DNA of 64,000 nt from assembly GCF_014191375.1 (NCBI RefSeq), contig NZ_JACHWN010000004.1, forward strand, positions 310,001-374,000, in the 5' to 3' direction. How positions within the stretch are numbered: position 1 is the stretch's first letter; each line of letters starts with the position of its first letter. Source of the stretch: Mesorhizobium sp. RMAD-H1 (GTDB taxonomy: Bacteria > Pseudomonadota > Alphaproteobacteria > Rhizobiales > Rhizobiaceae). The position numbers and the translations under genes were made by a program. Of the stretch, positions 37,930 to 46,930 are shown piece after piece. The notes beneath the pieces are model-generated. The model was not told the origin of the DNA. It searched no databases and saw only the letters and a program-made list of their open reading frames with translations.

Positions 37930-38922
37930 TCACTCGCCGCGGATGCGGGCGGAATAGCCGATCGGCCCTCCGTCCGCCCGGGCGCCGATGGCCGCCTGCC
38001 TTTCGATGTCGGCAAGCGGCGCGCCATTGGCGATCAGCCCTTCTTTGTAGAGATATCCCGGCAGATAGCCCGAGAGCAGAACGCGATAGTCCAGCGGAAA
38101 GCCCGGATTGAGCGTGCGCGCCATGTCGAACACCACGGTCGTGCAATTGGTGGTGATCGTATTGTAGAACTCGGCTTTTTTCGCCAGCCTGTTGGCGGTG
38201 TCGAGATAAAGGAGGAAAAGCGCCCTGGCCGCGGCCGGATCGATCCTGATCGGATAGCGATAGACGTGTTCCCCGCGGACATTGGTGCGCAGGCGGATGA
38301 TGTCGCTTTCGTCGGCGGCGATCATCGCCAGTTCGAATTCCTTGAAGAAGCCGCCGATTTCGGAGAATTCCTCGTCACGGGTCTTGCGGATCTCGGCCGA
38401 GAAGACGACATGCCGCCCGTCGGAGAAGCCGAAGCTGACGAGTGTGTGCGCGATGGCCGGACTGCCCCAATAGGACAGGAAGAGATCGACCGTTTCGATC
38501 TTGTCGAGATCGTAAGTGTCGGTCTCCCAGCGCGGCGTGAAATCGGTGGTCGTGCGCCAGTCGAAATGCCGCACATTGTGGAGCGTGACCTGATTGCCGT
38601 CGATGGTGGCCGTCACCGTATGCGCCACGTCGGGCGCCCAGTCGCGCGTCAGCGACGGCTTGATCGTCGACCACCAGGCAAACAGGGCGAGCATCGCGAT
38701 GCCGGCTGCAAGGCGCGAGAAGCGGCGCTTGCGCGTGAACTCCGCCGCCAGGACGAAGAGCGAGAATGCGCCCCAGACGACGAGCGCCGCGATACGTCCG
38801 CTCTCGCCGAGCGGCAGCTGGTACCAGAGGGCAAGACCACCCCAGAGAAAGCATAAGACCAGAACAAGGAAGAAAAGCAGCCGGCCGGTGAAACGCAGCA
38901 TCGAGGCGAATATGGTTGTCAT
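37930..38922 (-). CDS. DUF4105 domain membrane protein
   Basis: A 330-residue protein with three N-terminal membrane helices (LLFFLVLVLCFLWGGLALWY, then two more by residue 90) and a large soluble domain thought to face the periplasm. The DUF4105 signature is present: HFDWRTTTDFTPRWETDTYD, VDLFLSYWG, and FYNTITTNCTT with the conserved Asn-Cys-Thr. That Cys and a downstream region suggest a papain-like hydrolase fold in this family, but activity is unproven. It is divergent from the small 75-residue gene. Confidence 0.85.
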   Translation of the reverse strand: MTTIFASMLRFTGRLLFFLVLVLCFLWGGLALWYQLPLGESGRIAALVVWGAFSLFVLAAEFTRKRRFSRLAAGIAMLALFAWWSTIKPSLTRDWAPDVAHTVTATIDGNQVTLHNVRHFDWRTTTDFTPRWETDTYDLDKIETVDLFLSYWGSPAIAHTLVSFGFSDGRHVVFSAEIRKTRDEEFSEIGGFFKEFELAMIAADESDIIRLRTNVRGEHVYRYPIRIDPAAARALFLLYLDTANRLAKKAEFYNTITTNCTTVVFDMARTLNPGFPLDYRVLLSGYLPGYLYKEGLIANGAPLADIERQAAIGARADGGPIGYSARIRGE

Positions 38923-39033
38923 GTTTCTCCGGCAATATCGGCTTCGAGAACGATGGTTTGTCCCGATAGCAAATCCGTTATTGGACTCTTATCTCAAAAG
39001 GTGCGAATATTTTACTATCAGGAGGATGACGCC

Positions 39034-39261
39034 ATGACCGCAATGGTTCATACGCATGCCTCGAAAGCGATAGTCAACGAGGTGAAGGATTACCTCAAGG
39101 CCAAAAATCCCCGGCAGAATGTCGTATCGACATCTGAGATTCGGACGCGCCTGCGGAAGAAATTTCCGCATTGCGGCCTGTCGGATTCGGGATTGGCCGA
39201 AGTGATCGGCCGCGAAGCGGTCGAACAGGGCTTCAGCATTCACTTCGACAAGCAGGACTGA
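39034..39261 (+). CDS. Small uncharacterised protein, 75 residues
   Basis: A 75-residue basic soluble protein (MTAMVHTHASKAIVNEVKDY, then RTRLRKKFPHCGLSDSGLAE) that I do not recognise. It starts with ATG at 39034 after a consensus AGGAGG, so translation should be efficient. Composition suggests alpha-helix; the middle (VVSTSEIRTRLRKKF...GLAEVIGREA) could be a small winged-helix-like unit, but that is a guess. Its last 22 bases overlap the convergent msrQ 3' end. Confidence 0.68.
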   Translation: MTAMVHTHASKAIVNEVKDYLKAKNPRQNVVSTSEIRTRLRKKFPHCGLSDSGLAEVIGREAVEQGFSIHFDKQD

Positions 39262-39923
39262 TTTGGCGAAGTGCGGCGTGTCGGACGCTGGGCTGCTGCT
39301 CGTGCTGATCGGCGCCATCTGAGGAAGGATGGGCGCACGATCCGCCATGTCAGCAGGACGGTCACGATCGCGGCATAGATCACCGGCTCGGCCGGCCAAC
39401 TCTTCACCGACAGGATGAAATGGATCGCCCCGCCGGCTGCCGCGACATAGATCAGCCTGTGCAGCCTCGTCCAGTTGCGCCCCATACGCCTGATCGACCA
39501 AGCATTGGACGTGACCGCGAGCGGCACGAGGATGAGAAGGCTGGCCATCCCTATGGTGATGAACGGCCGTTTGACGATGTCGGCGAGGACGGCGTTCAGA
39601 TCGAGCGCCTGATCGAGGATCATGTAGACGCTGAAATGCATGACGCCGTAATAGAAGGCGAGCAGCCCGAGCGCCCTGCGGTAGCGCAGGAGGTTGATGG
39701 AAAAGATCTCGCGCAATGGTGAGACCATCAGCGTCAGGATCAGGAAGCGCAGGGTCCAGAGCCCCAGCCGATGCTCGAATTCCTTCACCGGATCTGCGCC
39801 GAGCCCGCCGGTGCTGCCGAGATAGAAGCTCCACAAAGCCGGCAGAAACCCGATGCCATAGAGCGCCCATATCAGCGCATCGCCGCGCCGTTTGGCGCGT
39901 CGCGCAATGTCGGTGGCAGCCAT
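39240..39923 (-). CDS. msrQ: MsrQ, haem-binding membrane subunit of the periplasmic Met-sulfoxide reductase
   Basis: A 227-residue membrane cytochrome b-like protein of the ferric reductase superfamily that passes electrons from the quinone pool or flavin to MsrP. Six helices are visible, with the haem-ligand histidines in YYGVMHFSVYMILD and RLHRLIYVAAAGGAIHFIL. Its start lies one base after the msrP stop, a two-gene operon for repairing oxidised periplasmic methionine. Confidence 0.94.
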   Translation of the reverse strand: MAATDIARRAKRRGDALIWALYGIGFLPALWSFYLGSTGGLGADPVKEFEHRLGLWTLRFLILTLMVSPLREIFSINLLRYRRALGLLAFYYGVMHFSVYMILDQALDLNAVLADIVKRPFITIGMASLLILVPLAVTSNAWSIRRMGRNWTRLHRLIYVAAAGGAIHFILSVKSWPAEPVIYAAIVTVLLTWRIVRPSFLRWRRSARAAAQRPTRRTSPNQSCLSK

Positions 39924-39924
39924 C

Positions 39925-40872
39925 TCAGTAATAGACCTTCAGATCCATGCCGGAATAGAGCGAGGCCACTTGTTCGCCATAGCCGTTGAAGGGCAGGGTC
40001 TCGCGCCGTCCGGATCCGAAGAACCCGTCCTCGCCGATCCGCCGTTCCGTCGCCTGGCTCCAGCGCGGATGATCGACCTCGGGATTGACGTTGGCGTAGA
40101 AGCCGTATTCCTGCGCGTTCTGCTTGTTCCACGAGGTCGGCGGCTGCTTGTCGACGAGGCTGATGCGCACGATCGACTTGATGCCCTTGAAGCCGTATTT
40201 CCAGGGCACCACCAGCCGGATCGGCGCGCCGTTCTGGGTCGGCAGCGTCTCGCCATAGAGCCCGACCGCCAGGATGGTCAGCGGATGCATCGCCTCATCG
40301 AGGCGCAGCCCTTCGACATAAGGCCAGTCCAGCGGCTGGAACAATCCCTGCTGCCCCGGCATCTCTTCCGGCCGCACTATGGTTTCGAATGCCACATATT
40401 TCGCCGATGAGAGCGGCTCGACCCTGTTCAGCAATTCCGAAAGTTGGAAGCCGGTCCATGGAATGACCATCGACCAGGCCTCGACGCAGCGCATCCGGTA
40501 AATCCGCTCTTCGAGCGGCATCTTTGCGATCAGGTCGTCAATGTCGAATTCTGCCGGTTTCGAGACGAGGCCATCCACTTTCACCCGCCAGGGCTTCGGC
40601 TTGAAATTGCCGGAATTGGAGGCCGGATCGGTCTTATCCGTGCCGAATTCATAGAAATTATTGTAGGTCGTCACGTCCTTGAGCGGTGTCAGCTTTTCGT
40701 CCGTCGCGTAAGGGCCGCGCGGCGCCTTGAGCGCCTCCGCCCGCGCCGCCGGTATTCCCGAAACGCCGACCAGCCCTGCCGCCATCGCGCCGGCCAGGAA
40801 CTCGCGGCGGCGCAGATAGACCCGTTGGGGGGTGATTTCCCGGGAAGGGACGGGCGGGATGCGGTAGGCCAT
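39925..40872 (-). CDS. msrP: MsrP, molybdopterin catalytic subunit of periplasmic Met-sulfoxide reductase
   Basis: A 315-residue molybdoenzyme of the sulfite oxidase fold that reduces methionine sulfoxide in periplasmic proteins. A twin-arginine signal is visible ([17 protein letters not shown]), so it is exported folded by Tat. The molybdenum-ligand Cys lies in [17 protein letters not shown], and the C-terminal [20 protein letters not shown] is typical. The ATG at 40872 follows GGGAG. msrQ follows. Confidence 0.95.
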   Translation of the reverse strand: MAYRIPPVPSREITPQRVYLRRREFLAGAMAAGLVGVSGIPAARAEALKAPRGPYATDEKLTPLKDVTTYNNFYEFGTDKTDPASNSGNFKPKPWRVKVDGLVSKPAEFDIDDLIAKMPLEERIYRMRCVEAWSMVIPWTGFQLSELLNRVEPLSSAKYVAFETIVRPEEMPGQQGLFQPLDWPYVEGLRLDEAMHPLTILAVGLYGETLPTQNGAPIRLVVPWKYGFKGIKSIVRISLVDKQPPTSWNKQNAQEYGFYANVNPEVDHPRWSQATERRIGEDGFFGSGRRETLPFNGYGEQVASLYSGMDLKVYY

Positions 40873-41216
40873 GGCGTTTTCTCCCAATTCGACCGTATCA
40901 GAAACGGTTAACGGTTCCTGCATAGAAACGGAATGGCCGCGCCGGGAAGTTTCAACTTCACGAAAGCGTGAAACCGTTCAGGCGTGCAAACGTTGGAGCA
41001 AGCATAGTCCCTCTGTGGCATGCATGCATCAGCTCTTTCTAAAAGACCCCTCGTGAAGACACCAATGCTCGAAGGGCACGGCATGTTACGCTAGATTACA
41101 TTGTGTGATTTATGGTGAAGCGACCGCGCCACGACACGGAATTCGTTGGCCCCGAAAGCTCGAATGTGGGGCCGAGTTCTAAAGCTTGGTTAACTTCTCA
41201 CTGTCAGGATCGACCT
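40873..41216. other. Divergent intergenic region, msrP and hydrolase promoters
   Basis: About 340 bases between two divergent genes with no further gene seen. A short inverted pair TTTCAACTTCACGAAAGCGTGAAACC-like region near 40950-40975 (TTTCA...TGAAA) is the only structure noted; it could be an operator of a redox-responsive regulator, but the evidence is slight. Confidence 0.4.
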
Positions 41217-42113
41217 ATGGTGAAGAATCGTATTACCGGCGTATTTTCTGCCCTTGTTTTTCTGGCCCTTGCCCTGCCTGCGGCGGCCTCCGAATTGTCG
41301 CAATCCACACCGGCTGATATGGCCGCCAATGCGGCTTTGGCCGCGAAACCGGCTGCCGCGTCGGACGTGAGGAAAGGTTCCGTCGGTGTCGGGCTGGGCG
41401 AAGGGGTGACGATGAGAAAGAAGATCGAAACAACCGGGCAGGCCGCGGGCCAGAAGATCATTCGCAATCCGCAGTTTCTTTATCGTTTCTACCGCCCCGA
41501 GAACCCGACCGGAAAGACGGTCATTCTCCTGCACGGCTCGGGCGGCGACGAGACGAGCCTTGTGCCGCTCGCCTCAAGGATATGGCCCAATGCGGTGCTG
41601 CTCGGCGTGCGCGGGCGCGTGCTCCAGGAAGGCCGCACCCGCTGGTATCGCAGCATCACGCCGGTGAAATTCGACCAGAAGGATGTGCGCGCCGAGGCCG
41701 ATGCCTTTGTCGTCTTCCTGACGAAACTCGCCAACAGCCAGGGCCTCGATCTCAGCCGCGCCACCTTCGTCGGCTATTCCAACGGCGCCAATCTTCTTGC
41801 CGCGACGATGCTGCTGCACCCCGATCTGGTCAAGCGCGCGGTGCTGATGCGCCCGATGCCGGTGCTCGACAAGACGCCGGCCGCCAATCTGTCCAAGGTC
41901 AATGTGCTGACCATCGCTGGCGCTGAGGACGAGATCTATGCGCCCTATGCGCCGGCCTTGTCGGCGCTCCTGCGCTCATCCGGCGCACGGGTTGAATCCC
42001 GCACCGTGGCGACCGGGCATCTCCTCGGCGACGAGGACGTGCGCATTGTCGGCGAATGGCTTGCCGCACAGGGGCCGGATGGGGCGCCTGCCGTTTCGAT
42101 GCAGACGAAATAA
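41217..42113 (+). CDS. Exported alpha/beta hydrolase, carboxylesterase-like
   Basis: A 298-residue alpha/beta hydrolase of the phospholipase/carboxylesterase (MhqO-like) group. A signal peptide opens it (MVKNRITGVFSALVFLALAL, cut near PAAAS). The oxyanion region is LLHGSGGDET, the nucleophile elbow GYSNGA (Ser), the acid is probably in AGAEDEIYAP and the catalytic His in GHLLGDED. An unusual segment of about 50 residues (SELSQSTPADMAANAALAAK and on) precedes the hydrolase core. ATG at 41217 has AGGA upstream. Substrate unknown. Confidence 0.85.
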   Translation: MVKNRITGVFSALVFLALALPAAASELSQSTPADMAANAALAAKPAAASDVRKGSVGVGLGEGVTMRKKIETTGQAAGQKIIRNPQFLYRFYRPENPTGKTVILLHGSGGDETSLVPLASRIWPNAVLLGVRGRVLQEGRTRWYRSITPVKFDQKDVRAEADAFVVFLTKLANSQGLDLSRATFVGYSNGANLLAATMLLHPDLVKRAVLMRPMPVLDKTPAANLSKVNVLTIAGAEDEIYAPYAPALSALLRSSGARVESRTVATGHLLGDEDVRIVGEWLAAQGPDGAPAVSMQTK

Positions 42114-42271
42114 GCAATTCGCCGTCATCACATAAAGGAGAGGGCGGACCGTTGCCGTCCTCTTGATCTCCATTCTTCTGCCCTATGGTCTTGAAAGCGT
42201 GTCTGCCTGCGCGTAGGAAACAGCGCAGCAAACTTGCAGAGCCGAGAGGCACGAAGGGAAGGATAGGGCGA

Positions 42272-43705
42272 ATGACACTTCACAAGAATCTGATTGATGG
42301 CGAATGGATCGGTGAGAGCGGCGTGCCCAACATCAATCCGTCCGATACCAATGATGTCATCGGCGAATATGCGCGCGCAGGCCTGGAGGAGGCGAAGGCC
42401 GCCATCGCGGCCGCCAAGGCCGCGGCGCCCGCATGGGCGCGTTCGGGCATCCTTGAGCGCCACGCCATTCTGCGCAACACGGCTGATGAGATCATGGCGC
42501 GGAAGGAAGAGCTGGGTCGGCTGTTGTCGCGCGAGGAGGGCAAGACCCTTGCCGAGGGCATCGGCGAGACCATCCGCGCCGGCCAGATCTTCGATTTCTT
42601 CGCCGGCGAGGCGTTGCGTCTTGCGGGCGAGACCATCCCCTCGGTCCGCCCGGGCATCGGCGTCGAGATCACGCGTGAGCCGGTCGGCGTCGTCGGCATC
42701 ATCACGCCGTGGAACTTCCCGATCGCCATCCCCGCCTGGAAGATCGCACCCGCGCTCTGCTACGGCAACACCATCGTGTTCAAGCCGGCCGAGCTGGTGC
42801 CGGGCTGCTCCTGGGCCATCGTCGATATCCTGCACCGCGCGGGTCTGCCCAAGGGCGTCCTGAACCTCGTCATGGGCAAGGGCTCGGTCGTCGGCCAGGC
42901 GATGCTCGACAGCCCCGACATCGACGCCATCACCTTCACCGGTTCGGTCGGGACCGGCAAGCGCGTGGCCGCGGCCTCGATCGAGCATAACCGCAAGTTC
43001 CAGCTCGAGATGGGCGGCAAGAATCCCTTCGTCGTGCTCGATGATGCCGATCTCTCCGTCGCCGTCGAATCCGCCGTCAACTCGGCCTTCTTCTCCACCG
43101 GCCAGCGCTGCACGGCCTCCTCGCGCATCATCGTCACCGAAGGCATCCACGACAAGTTCGTCGCCGCCACGACGGAACGGCTGAAGAGCCTCGTCGTCGA
43201 CAATGCGTTGAAGCCCGGCACGCATATCGGCCCGGTGGTCGACGAGACGCAGCTGAAGCAGGACATCGACTATATCGAGATCGGCCGGAGCGAGGGCGCG
43301 AAGCTCGCCTTCGGCGGCGAGCGTCTCAACCGCGAGACGCCGGGCTTCTATCTGCAGCCGGCGCTCTTCACCGAGGCGAACAATGCCATGCGCATCAGCC
43401 GCGAGGAGATCTTCGGCCCGGTGGCGTCCGTCATCCGCGTCAGGGATTACGAGGAGGCGCTTGCCGTCGCCAACGACACGCCGTTCGGCCTGTCCTCCGG
43501 CATCGCCACCACGAGCCTGAAACATGCCACCCATTTCAAGCGCAATGCGGAAGCCGGTATGGTGATGGTCAATTTGCCGACGGCGGGCGTGGATTTCCAT
43601 GTGCCCTTCGGCGGCCGCAAAGGCTCGTCCTACGGCCCGCGGGAACAGGGCAAATATGCCGCGGAGTTCTACACCGTCGTCAAGACGGCCTATACCCAGG
43701 CCTGA
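42272..43705 (+). CDS. NAD(P)-dependent aldehyde dehydrogenase
   Basis: A 477-residue aldehyde dehydrogenase. Motifs: PWNFPIAIPAWK (cofactor loop), FTGSVGTGK, ELGGK-like LEMGGKNPFVVLDD (catalytic Glu region) and GQRCTASSR with the nucleophilic Cys. The subfamily resembles alpha-ketoglutarate-semialdehyde and related dehydrogenases used in sugar-acid or hydroxyproline catabolism, an inference from sequence style. ATG at 42272 follows AAGGGAAGGA. A bidirectional terminator separates it from the thiamine operon. Confidence 0.9.
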   Translation: MTLHKNLIDGEWIGESGVPNINPSDTNDVIGEYARAGLEEAKAAIAAAKAAAPAWARSGILERHAILRNTADEIMARKEELGRLLSREEGKTLAEGIGETIRAGQIFDFFAGEALRLAGETIPSVRPGIGVEITREPVGVVGIITPWNFPIAIPAWKIAPALCYGNTIVFKPAELVPGCSWAIVDILHRAGLPKGVLNLVMGKGSVVGQAMLDSPDIDAITFTGSVGTGKRVAAASIEHNRKFQLEMGGKNPFVVLDDADLSVAVESAVNSAFFSTGQRCTASSRIIVTEGIHDKFVAATTERLKSLVVDNALKPGTHIGPVVDETQLKQDIDYIEIGRSEGAKLAFGGERLNRETPGFYLQPALFTEANNAMRISREEIFGPVASVIRVRDYEEALAVANDTPFGLSSGIATTSLKHATHFKRNAEAGMVMVNLPTAGVDFHVPFGGRKGSSYGPREQGKYAAEFYTVVKTAYTQA

Positions 43706-43728
43706 GCATCGCGATTGCCGCAGTTACG

Positions 43729-43756
43729 AAAAGGGCCCGGTTTCCGGGCCCTTTTT
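43729..43756. terminator. Bidirectional rho-independent terminator
   Basis: AAAAGGGCCCGG pairs with CCGGGCCCTTTT around a TTT loop, with T-rich flanks on both strands. It lies between the 3' ends of the aldehyde dehydrogenase gene and thiX and probably ends both transcripts. Confidence 0.9.
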
Positions 43757-43760
43757 GCTG

Positions 43761-44516
43761 CTACCGTCCATCGGTTTCCTTCGACCAGCTCGCCATGCGC
43801 CGCGCCGCGACGGAGGTGACGGCGTGGAGAAGCACGGTGAAGGCCGCCAGCACGAAGAGGGCGGCGAACATCAGGTCGACCTTCGCCCGGCCATTGGCGA
43901 GAAGCATGAGATAACCGAGCCCTTTCGACGCGCCGACCCATTCGCCGACGACGGCGCCGATCGGCGCATAGACGGCGGCGAGCCGGAGGCCCGAGCCGAA
44001 GGCGGGCAGCGCCGCCGGCAGGCGCAGCCGCAGAAGCGTGCTCATCGGTGTCGCCCCCATGGTCCGGGCGAGATCGAGCAGCCCCGGATCGGTGCGCCGC
44101 AGGCCGTCATAGAAGGTGGAGACCACGGGAAAGAAGATCATCAGAACAGTCACCGCGATCTTCGATGCCATGCCGTAGCCGAGCCACAACGTCAGGATCG
44201 GCGCGAGCGCGAAGATCGGGATCGCCTGGCTGAACACCATCAGCGGCAGGAGCAGCCGCCGCGCCATGGGCGAGATCATCAGGTGCAGCGCCGTCGCGCC
44301 GCCGATCGCCGCGCCGAGCACAAGCCCGATCAGCACTTCGATGATGGTGGTGCCGGCGTTCTCCGCGATCAGCGCGCGGTTGTCGATGAGTGCGGTGAGC
44401 ACGTCGCCAGGACCGGGCAGGATGAAGGATGGAACGCCGGTCAGCCAGACGACCGCCTGCCAGAGCGCCAGCGCCGCGCATGCGGAAAGCAATCCGTCGA
44501 TGAAGCGGGTTTTCAT
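43761..44516 (-). CDS. thiX: ABC transporter permease for thiamine pyrimidine precursor (ThiX-like)
   Basis: A 251-residue binding-protein-dependent permease with about six helices and an EAA-type loop (GATPMSTLLRLRLPAALPAF). Its place at the end of the thiamine operon, beside ThiZ and ThiY homologues, marks it as ThiX of the HMP-precursor uptake system. The ATG overlaps the thiZ stop (ATGA). It is the last gene before the operon terminator. Confidence 0.85.
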   Translation of the reverse strand: MKTRFIDGLLSACAALALWQAVVWLTGVPSFILPGPGDVLTALIDNRALIAENAGTTIIEVLIGLVLGAAIGGATALHLMISPMARRLLLPLMVFSQAIPIFALAPILTLWLGYGMASKIAVTVLMIFFPVVSTFYDGLRRTDPGLLDLARTMGATPMSTLLRLRLPAALPAFGSGLRLAAVYAPIGAVVGEWVGASKGLGYLMLLANGRAKVDLMFAALFVLAAFTVLLHAVTSVAARRMASWSKETDGR

Positions 44517-45244
44517 TGCGGCAGCTCCCGCAGCCGACGCAGGAGATCGGATTGCATGGCGAGCGTTGCGGGCGCATCGGCGGCCCGCAGCGGACGGCCT
44601 TCAAGACCGTCATAGCGGCTGAGCCCGTCGGCGCTGACGATGATAACATGGTCGGCGAGCCGCACGGCTTCCGCCGGATCATGCGTCACCAGCACGACGG
44701 TGCGCCCTTCCAGCGTTTCATGGGCGAGCTCCTGCATCTCGCTGCGCGTGCGGGCGTCGAGCGCGGCGAAAGGTTCGTCGAGCAGCGCGATCGGCCGGTC
44801 TTCCATCAGCATGCGGGCGAGCGCCGCGCGCTGCCGCATGCCGCCGGAAAGGCTCGCCGGGCGCTTGTGCCGGTGGGGTTCGAGGCCCACACGGGCGATC
44901 AGCCGCTCGGCGCGTGCCCGGTCCGGCGTCTCGCCGCGCAGCCGCGCGCCGAGGACGACGTTTTCATAGACGTCGAGCCACGGTGCCAGGAGATCCGTCT
45001 GCGCCATATAGGCGACCCGCTCCGCAATCGGATTCCCGTCGCCTGCCGCGACGCTTCCCGAAAATTCCCCGCCCGTATCGAGGCCGGCGATCAGCCGCAG
45101 GAGCGTCGATTTGCCGACGCCGGACGGGCCGACGAGGCAGGTCCACCGGCCCGCCTCGATCCCGAGATGGATGTCCCGGAAAAGCGGCTGCCCCGCATGA
45201 TGGAAATCGCCCTGCAGGTGAAGCGCGGGCGGCGCTTCATGCAT
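44513..45244 (-). CDS. thiZ: ABC transporter ATP-binding protein (ThiZ-like)
   Basis: A 243-residue ATPase: GPSGVGKST (Walker A), LSGGMRQRAALAR (signature), IALLDEPFAALD (Walker B) and the switch His in VTHDPAEA. It powers the ThiXY system for uptake of a pyrimidine thiamine precursor. It overlaps tenA upstream and thiX downstream, so it is translationally coupled on both sides. Assignment rests on operon context more than on sequence. Confidence 0.86.
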   Translation of the reverse strand: MHEAPPALHLQGDFHHAGQPLFRDIHLGIEAGRWTCLVGPSGVGKSTLLRLIAGLDTGGEFSGSVAAGDGNPIAERVAYMAQTDLLAPWLDVYENVVLGARLRGETPDRARAERLIARVGLEPHRHKRPASLSGGMRQRAALARMLMEDRPIALLDEPFAALDARTRSEMQELAHETLEGRTVVLVTHDPAEAVRLADHVIIVSADGLSRYDGLEGRPLRAADAPATLAMQSDLLRRLRELPQ

Positions 45245-45944
45245 GTCCGCGCAGCCCCATCTGCCAGAAGGCGGCCTCGAGCCTGGTGGCGATGCGGAAC
45301 TGCCTGCAGAGATGACGCCAGCGCTCGGTTTCCCGCGGCGTGGAGCCGAGCCGGTCCCGTGCCGCCTGCTCGATCAGCTGGCCCGCCCGGTGGCAGACTT
45401 CCTGGTAATCCTGCCCGGCATAGGTATCGATCCACCGGCGATAGGGCGTGTCGGCGGCGGCCGTGGCGGCAAGCCGTGTGCCGATCTCGCCATAGCCCAT
45501 CACACAGGGTGCCAGCACCGCCATCAGGTCGAGAAAATCGCCGGAATGGCCGGCATCGAGCACGAAGCGTGTATAGGCGAGGTTTTCCGGCGCTTCCTCG
45601 GCGGCGAAGAGCTCGTCCTCGGAGATGCCTTCCTCTGCGCAGATGCCGACATGCAGCGGCAGCTCGTGATTGACCAGCGCGTCCACCGTCGAGGCCGCGA
45701 TGCGCATTTCCTCGCGGCTGTTGGCCTTGACCACGGCGAGCGCCCAGGCACGGGCGAAATGGCGCAGGAACACATAGTCCTGGATGAGGTAATGGATGAA
45801 TGAGGCGCGCGGCAATGAGCCGTCGCCGAGCCTTCTTACGAACTCATGGTCGATATAGGCCGTCCAGTCGTCGCCCGCCGCCTCGCGCCAGGCGGCGAAG
45901 ACGGGTGAGGAGAAATCGGTTCTCACGGATGATAGGACGTTCAT
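45237..45944 (-). CDS. tenA: TenA family aminopyrimidine aminohydrolase
   Basis: A 235-residue helical enzyme of the TenA/thiaminase II family. The active-site Cys lies at residue 147 in LAPCVMGYGEIG. TenA hydrolyses amino-HMP, a breakdown product of thiamine, to HMP, which ThiD then phosphorylates. Other residues fit the family: HYLIQDYVFLRHFA and WIDTYAGQDYQEVC. It overlaps thiY and thiZ. In an operon without thiC it is a strong sign of pyrimidine salvage. Confidence 0.9.
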   Translation of the reverse strand: MNVLSSVRTDFSSPVFAAWREAAGDDWTAYIDHEFVRRLGDGSLPRASFIHYLIQDYVFLRHFARAWALAVVKANSREEMRIAASTVDALVNHELPLHVGICAEEGISEDELFAAEEAPENLAYTRFVLDAGHSGDFLDLMAVLAPCVMGYGEIGTRLAATAAADTPYRRWIDTYAGQDYQEVCHRAGQLIEQAARDRLGSTPRETERWRHLCRQFRIATRLEAAFWQMGLRGHA

Positions 45945-46903
45945 TGTGCCGGTCCTTCCGCGTTGACGTCGATGGCGATTTTGCTGACGGGCAGGATGGA
46001 CGGCACCAGGCCATGCTCCTTCAGGAAGGCTTCGTAGCGCCGGTAGCGCCCGATATCGAGCGCGGCGGGCCGGAGCGCGAAGCGTGGCAGCGTGTCAAAC
46101 CAGGCACGCTTGTTGGCCTCGTCCTGCAGCTCTTTGCCGGTCGAGGCATAGATCTCGTAGCTCTCCTGCGGATGGTTGAGAATGAACTGCGTCGCCTTCT
46201 CCGTGGCCGCGAGGAAGCGCGAGATCTTGTCCTTGTCCATGGTCTTCGCATTGGCGACGTAGATCAGCTCGTCATAGGGCGGCACGCCTTCCTCCTCGAC
46301 ATAGAAGCAGCGGCCCTTCACCCCCTCGACCGCCATCTGGTTCAGCTCGACATTGCGATAGGCGCCGATGACGGCATCCACCTGCTTCGACATCAGCGAA
46401 GGCGCGAGCGACCAGTTGACGTTGATGAGCTCCACATCGCTCATCTTCAGGCCGTTCTTGGCGAGGATCGTCTGGAGGATCGATTCCTCAACGCCTGCGA
46501 CGGAGAAGCCGACCTTTTTGCCCTTGAGATCAGTGATCGATTTCACCGGGCCGTCGGCAAGCGTCAGCAGGCAGTTGAGCGGCGAGCCGATGAGCGTGCC
46601 GACCCGCAGCAAGGGCAGGCCCTCATGCGCCTGGAGATGGATCTGCTGCTGGTAGGAGACGGCGATGTCCGCCTGTCCCGCCGCCACCATTTTCGGCGGG
46701 GCGGAAGGATCGGCGGGCGCGATGATGTCGACATCAAGCCCTTCCTCGCGGAAGAAGCCCTTTTCCCTGGCGATGATGATCGGCCCGTGATCCGGGTTCA
46801 CATACCAGTCGAGGATGAGCGAGAGCTTGTCGGCGGCGAGCGCCGGTGTTGCCGCCAATGGCAGCGCCGTCAGGAGCGCGAGCAGGAAACGCGGGAACTT
46901 CAC
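45941..46903 (-). CDS. thiY: Thiamine-precursor ABC transporter substrate-binding protein (ThiY-like)
   Basis: A 320-residue exported binding protein of the NMT1/THI5-like family with a signal peptide (MKFPRFLLALLTALPLAATP, cut near ALAA). Visible: LILDWYVNPDHGPIIIAREK, the family signature for pyrimidine binding, then VDIIAPADPSAPPKMVAAGQ. The start is a GTG with GGAGGAG upstream. Its stop overlaps tenA. Bacillus ThiY binds formylaminopyrimidine; this fits here. Confidence 0.9.
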   Translation of the reverse strand: MKFPRFLLALLTALPLAATPALAADKLSLILDWYVNPDHGPIIIAREKGFFREEGLDVDIIAPADPSAPPKMVAAGQADIAVSYQQQIHLQAHEGLPLLRVGTLIGSPLNCLLTLADGPVKSITDLKGKKVGFSVAGVEESILQTILAKNGLKMSDVELINVNWSLAPSLMSKQVDAVIGAYRNVELNQMAVEGVKGRCFYVEEEGVPPYDELIYVANAKTMDKDKISRFLAATEKATQFILNHPQESYEIYASTGKELQDEANKRAWFDTLPRFALRPAALDIGRYRRYEAFLKEHGLVPSILPVSKIAIDVNAEGPAQ

Positions 46904-46930
46904 GGGGTATCTCCTCCGGTTGAAAGATGG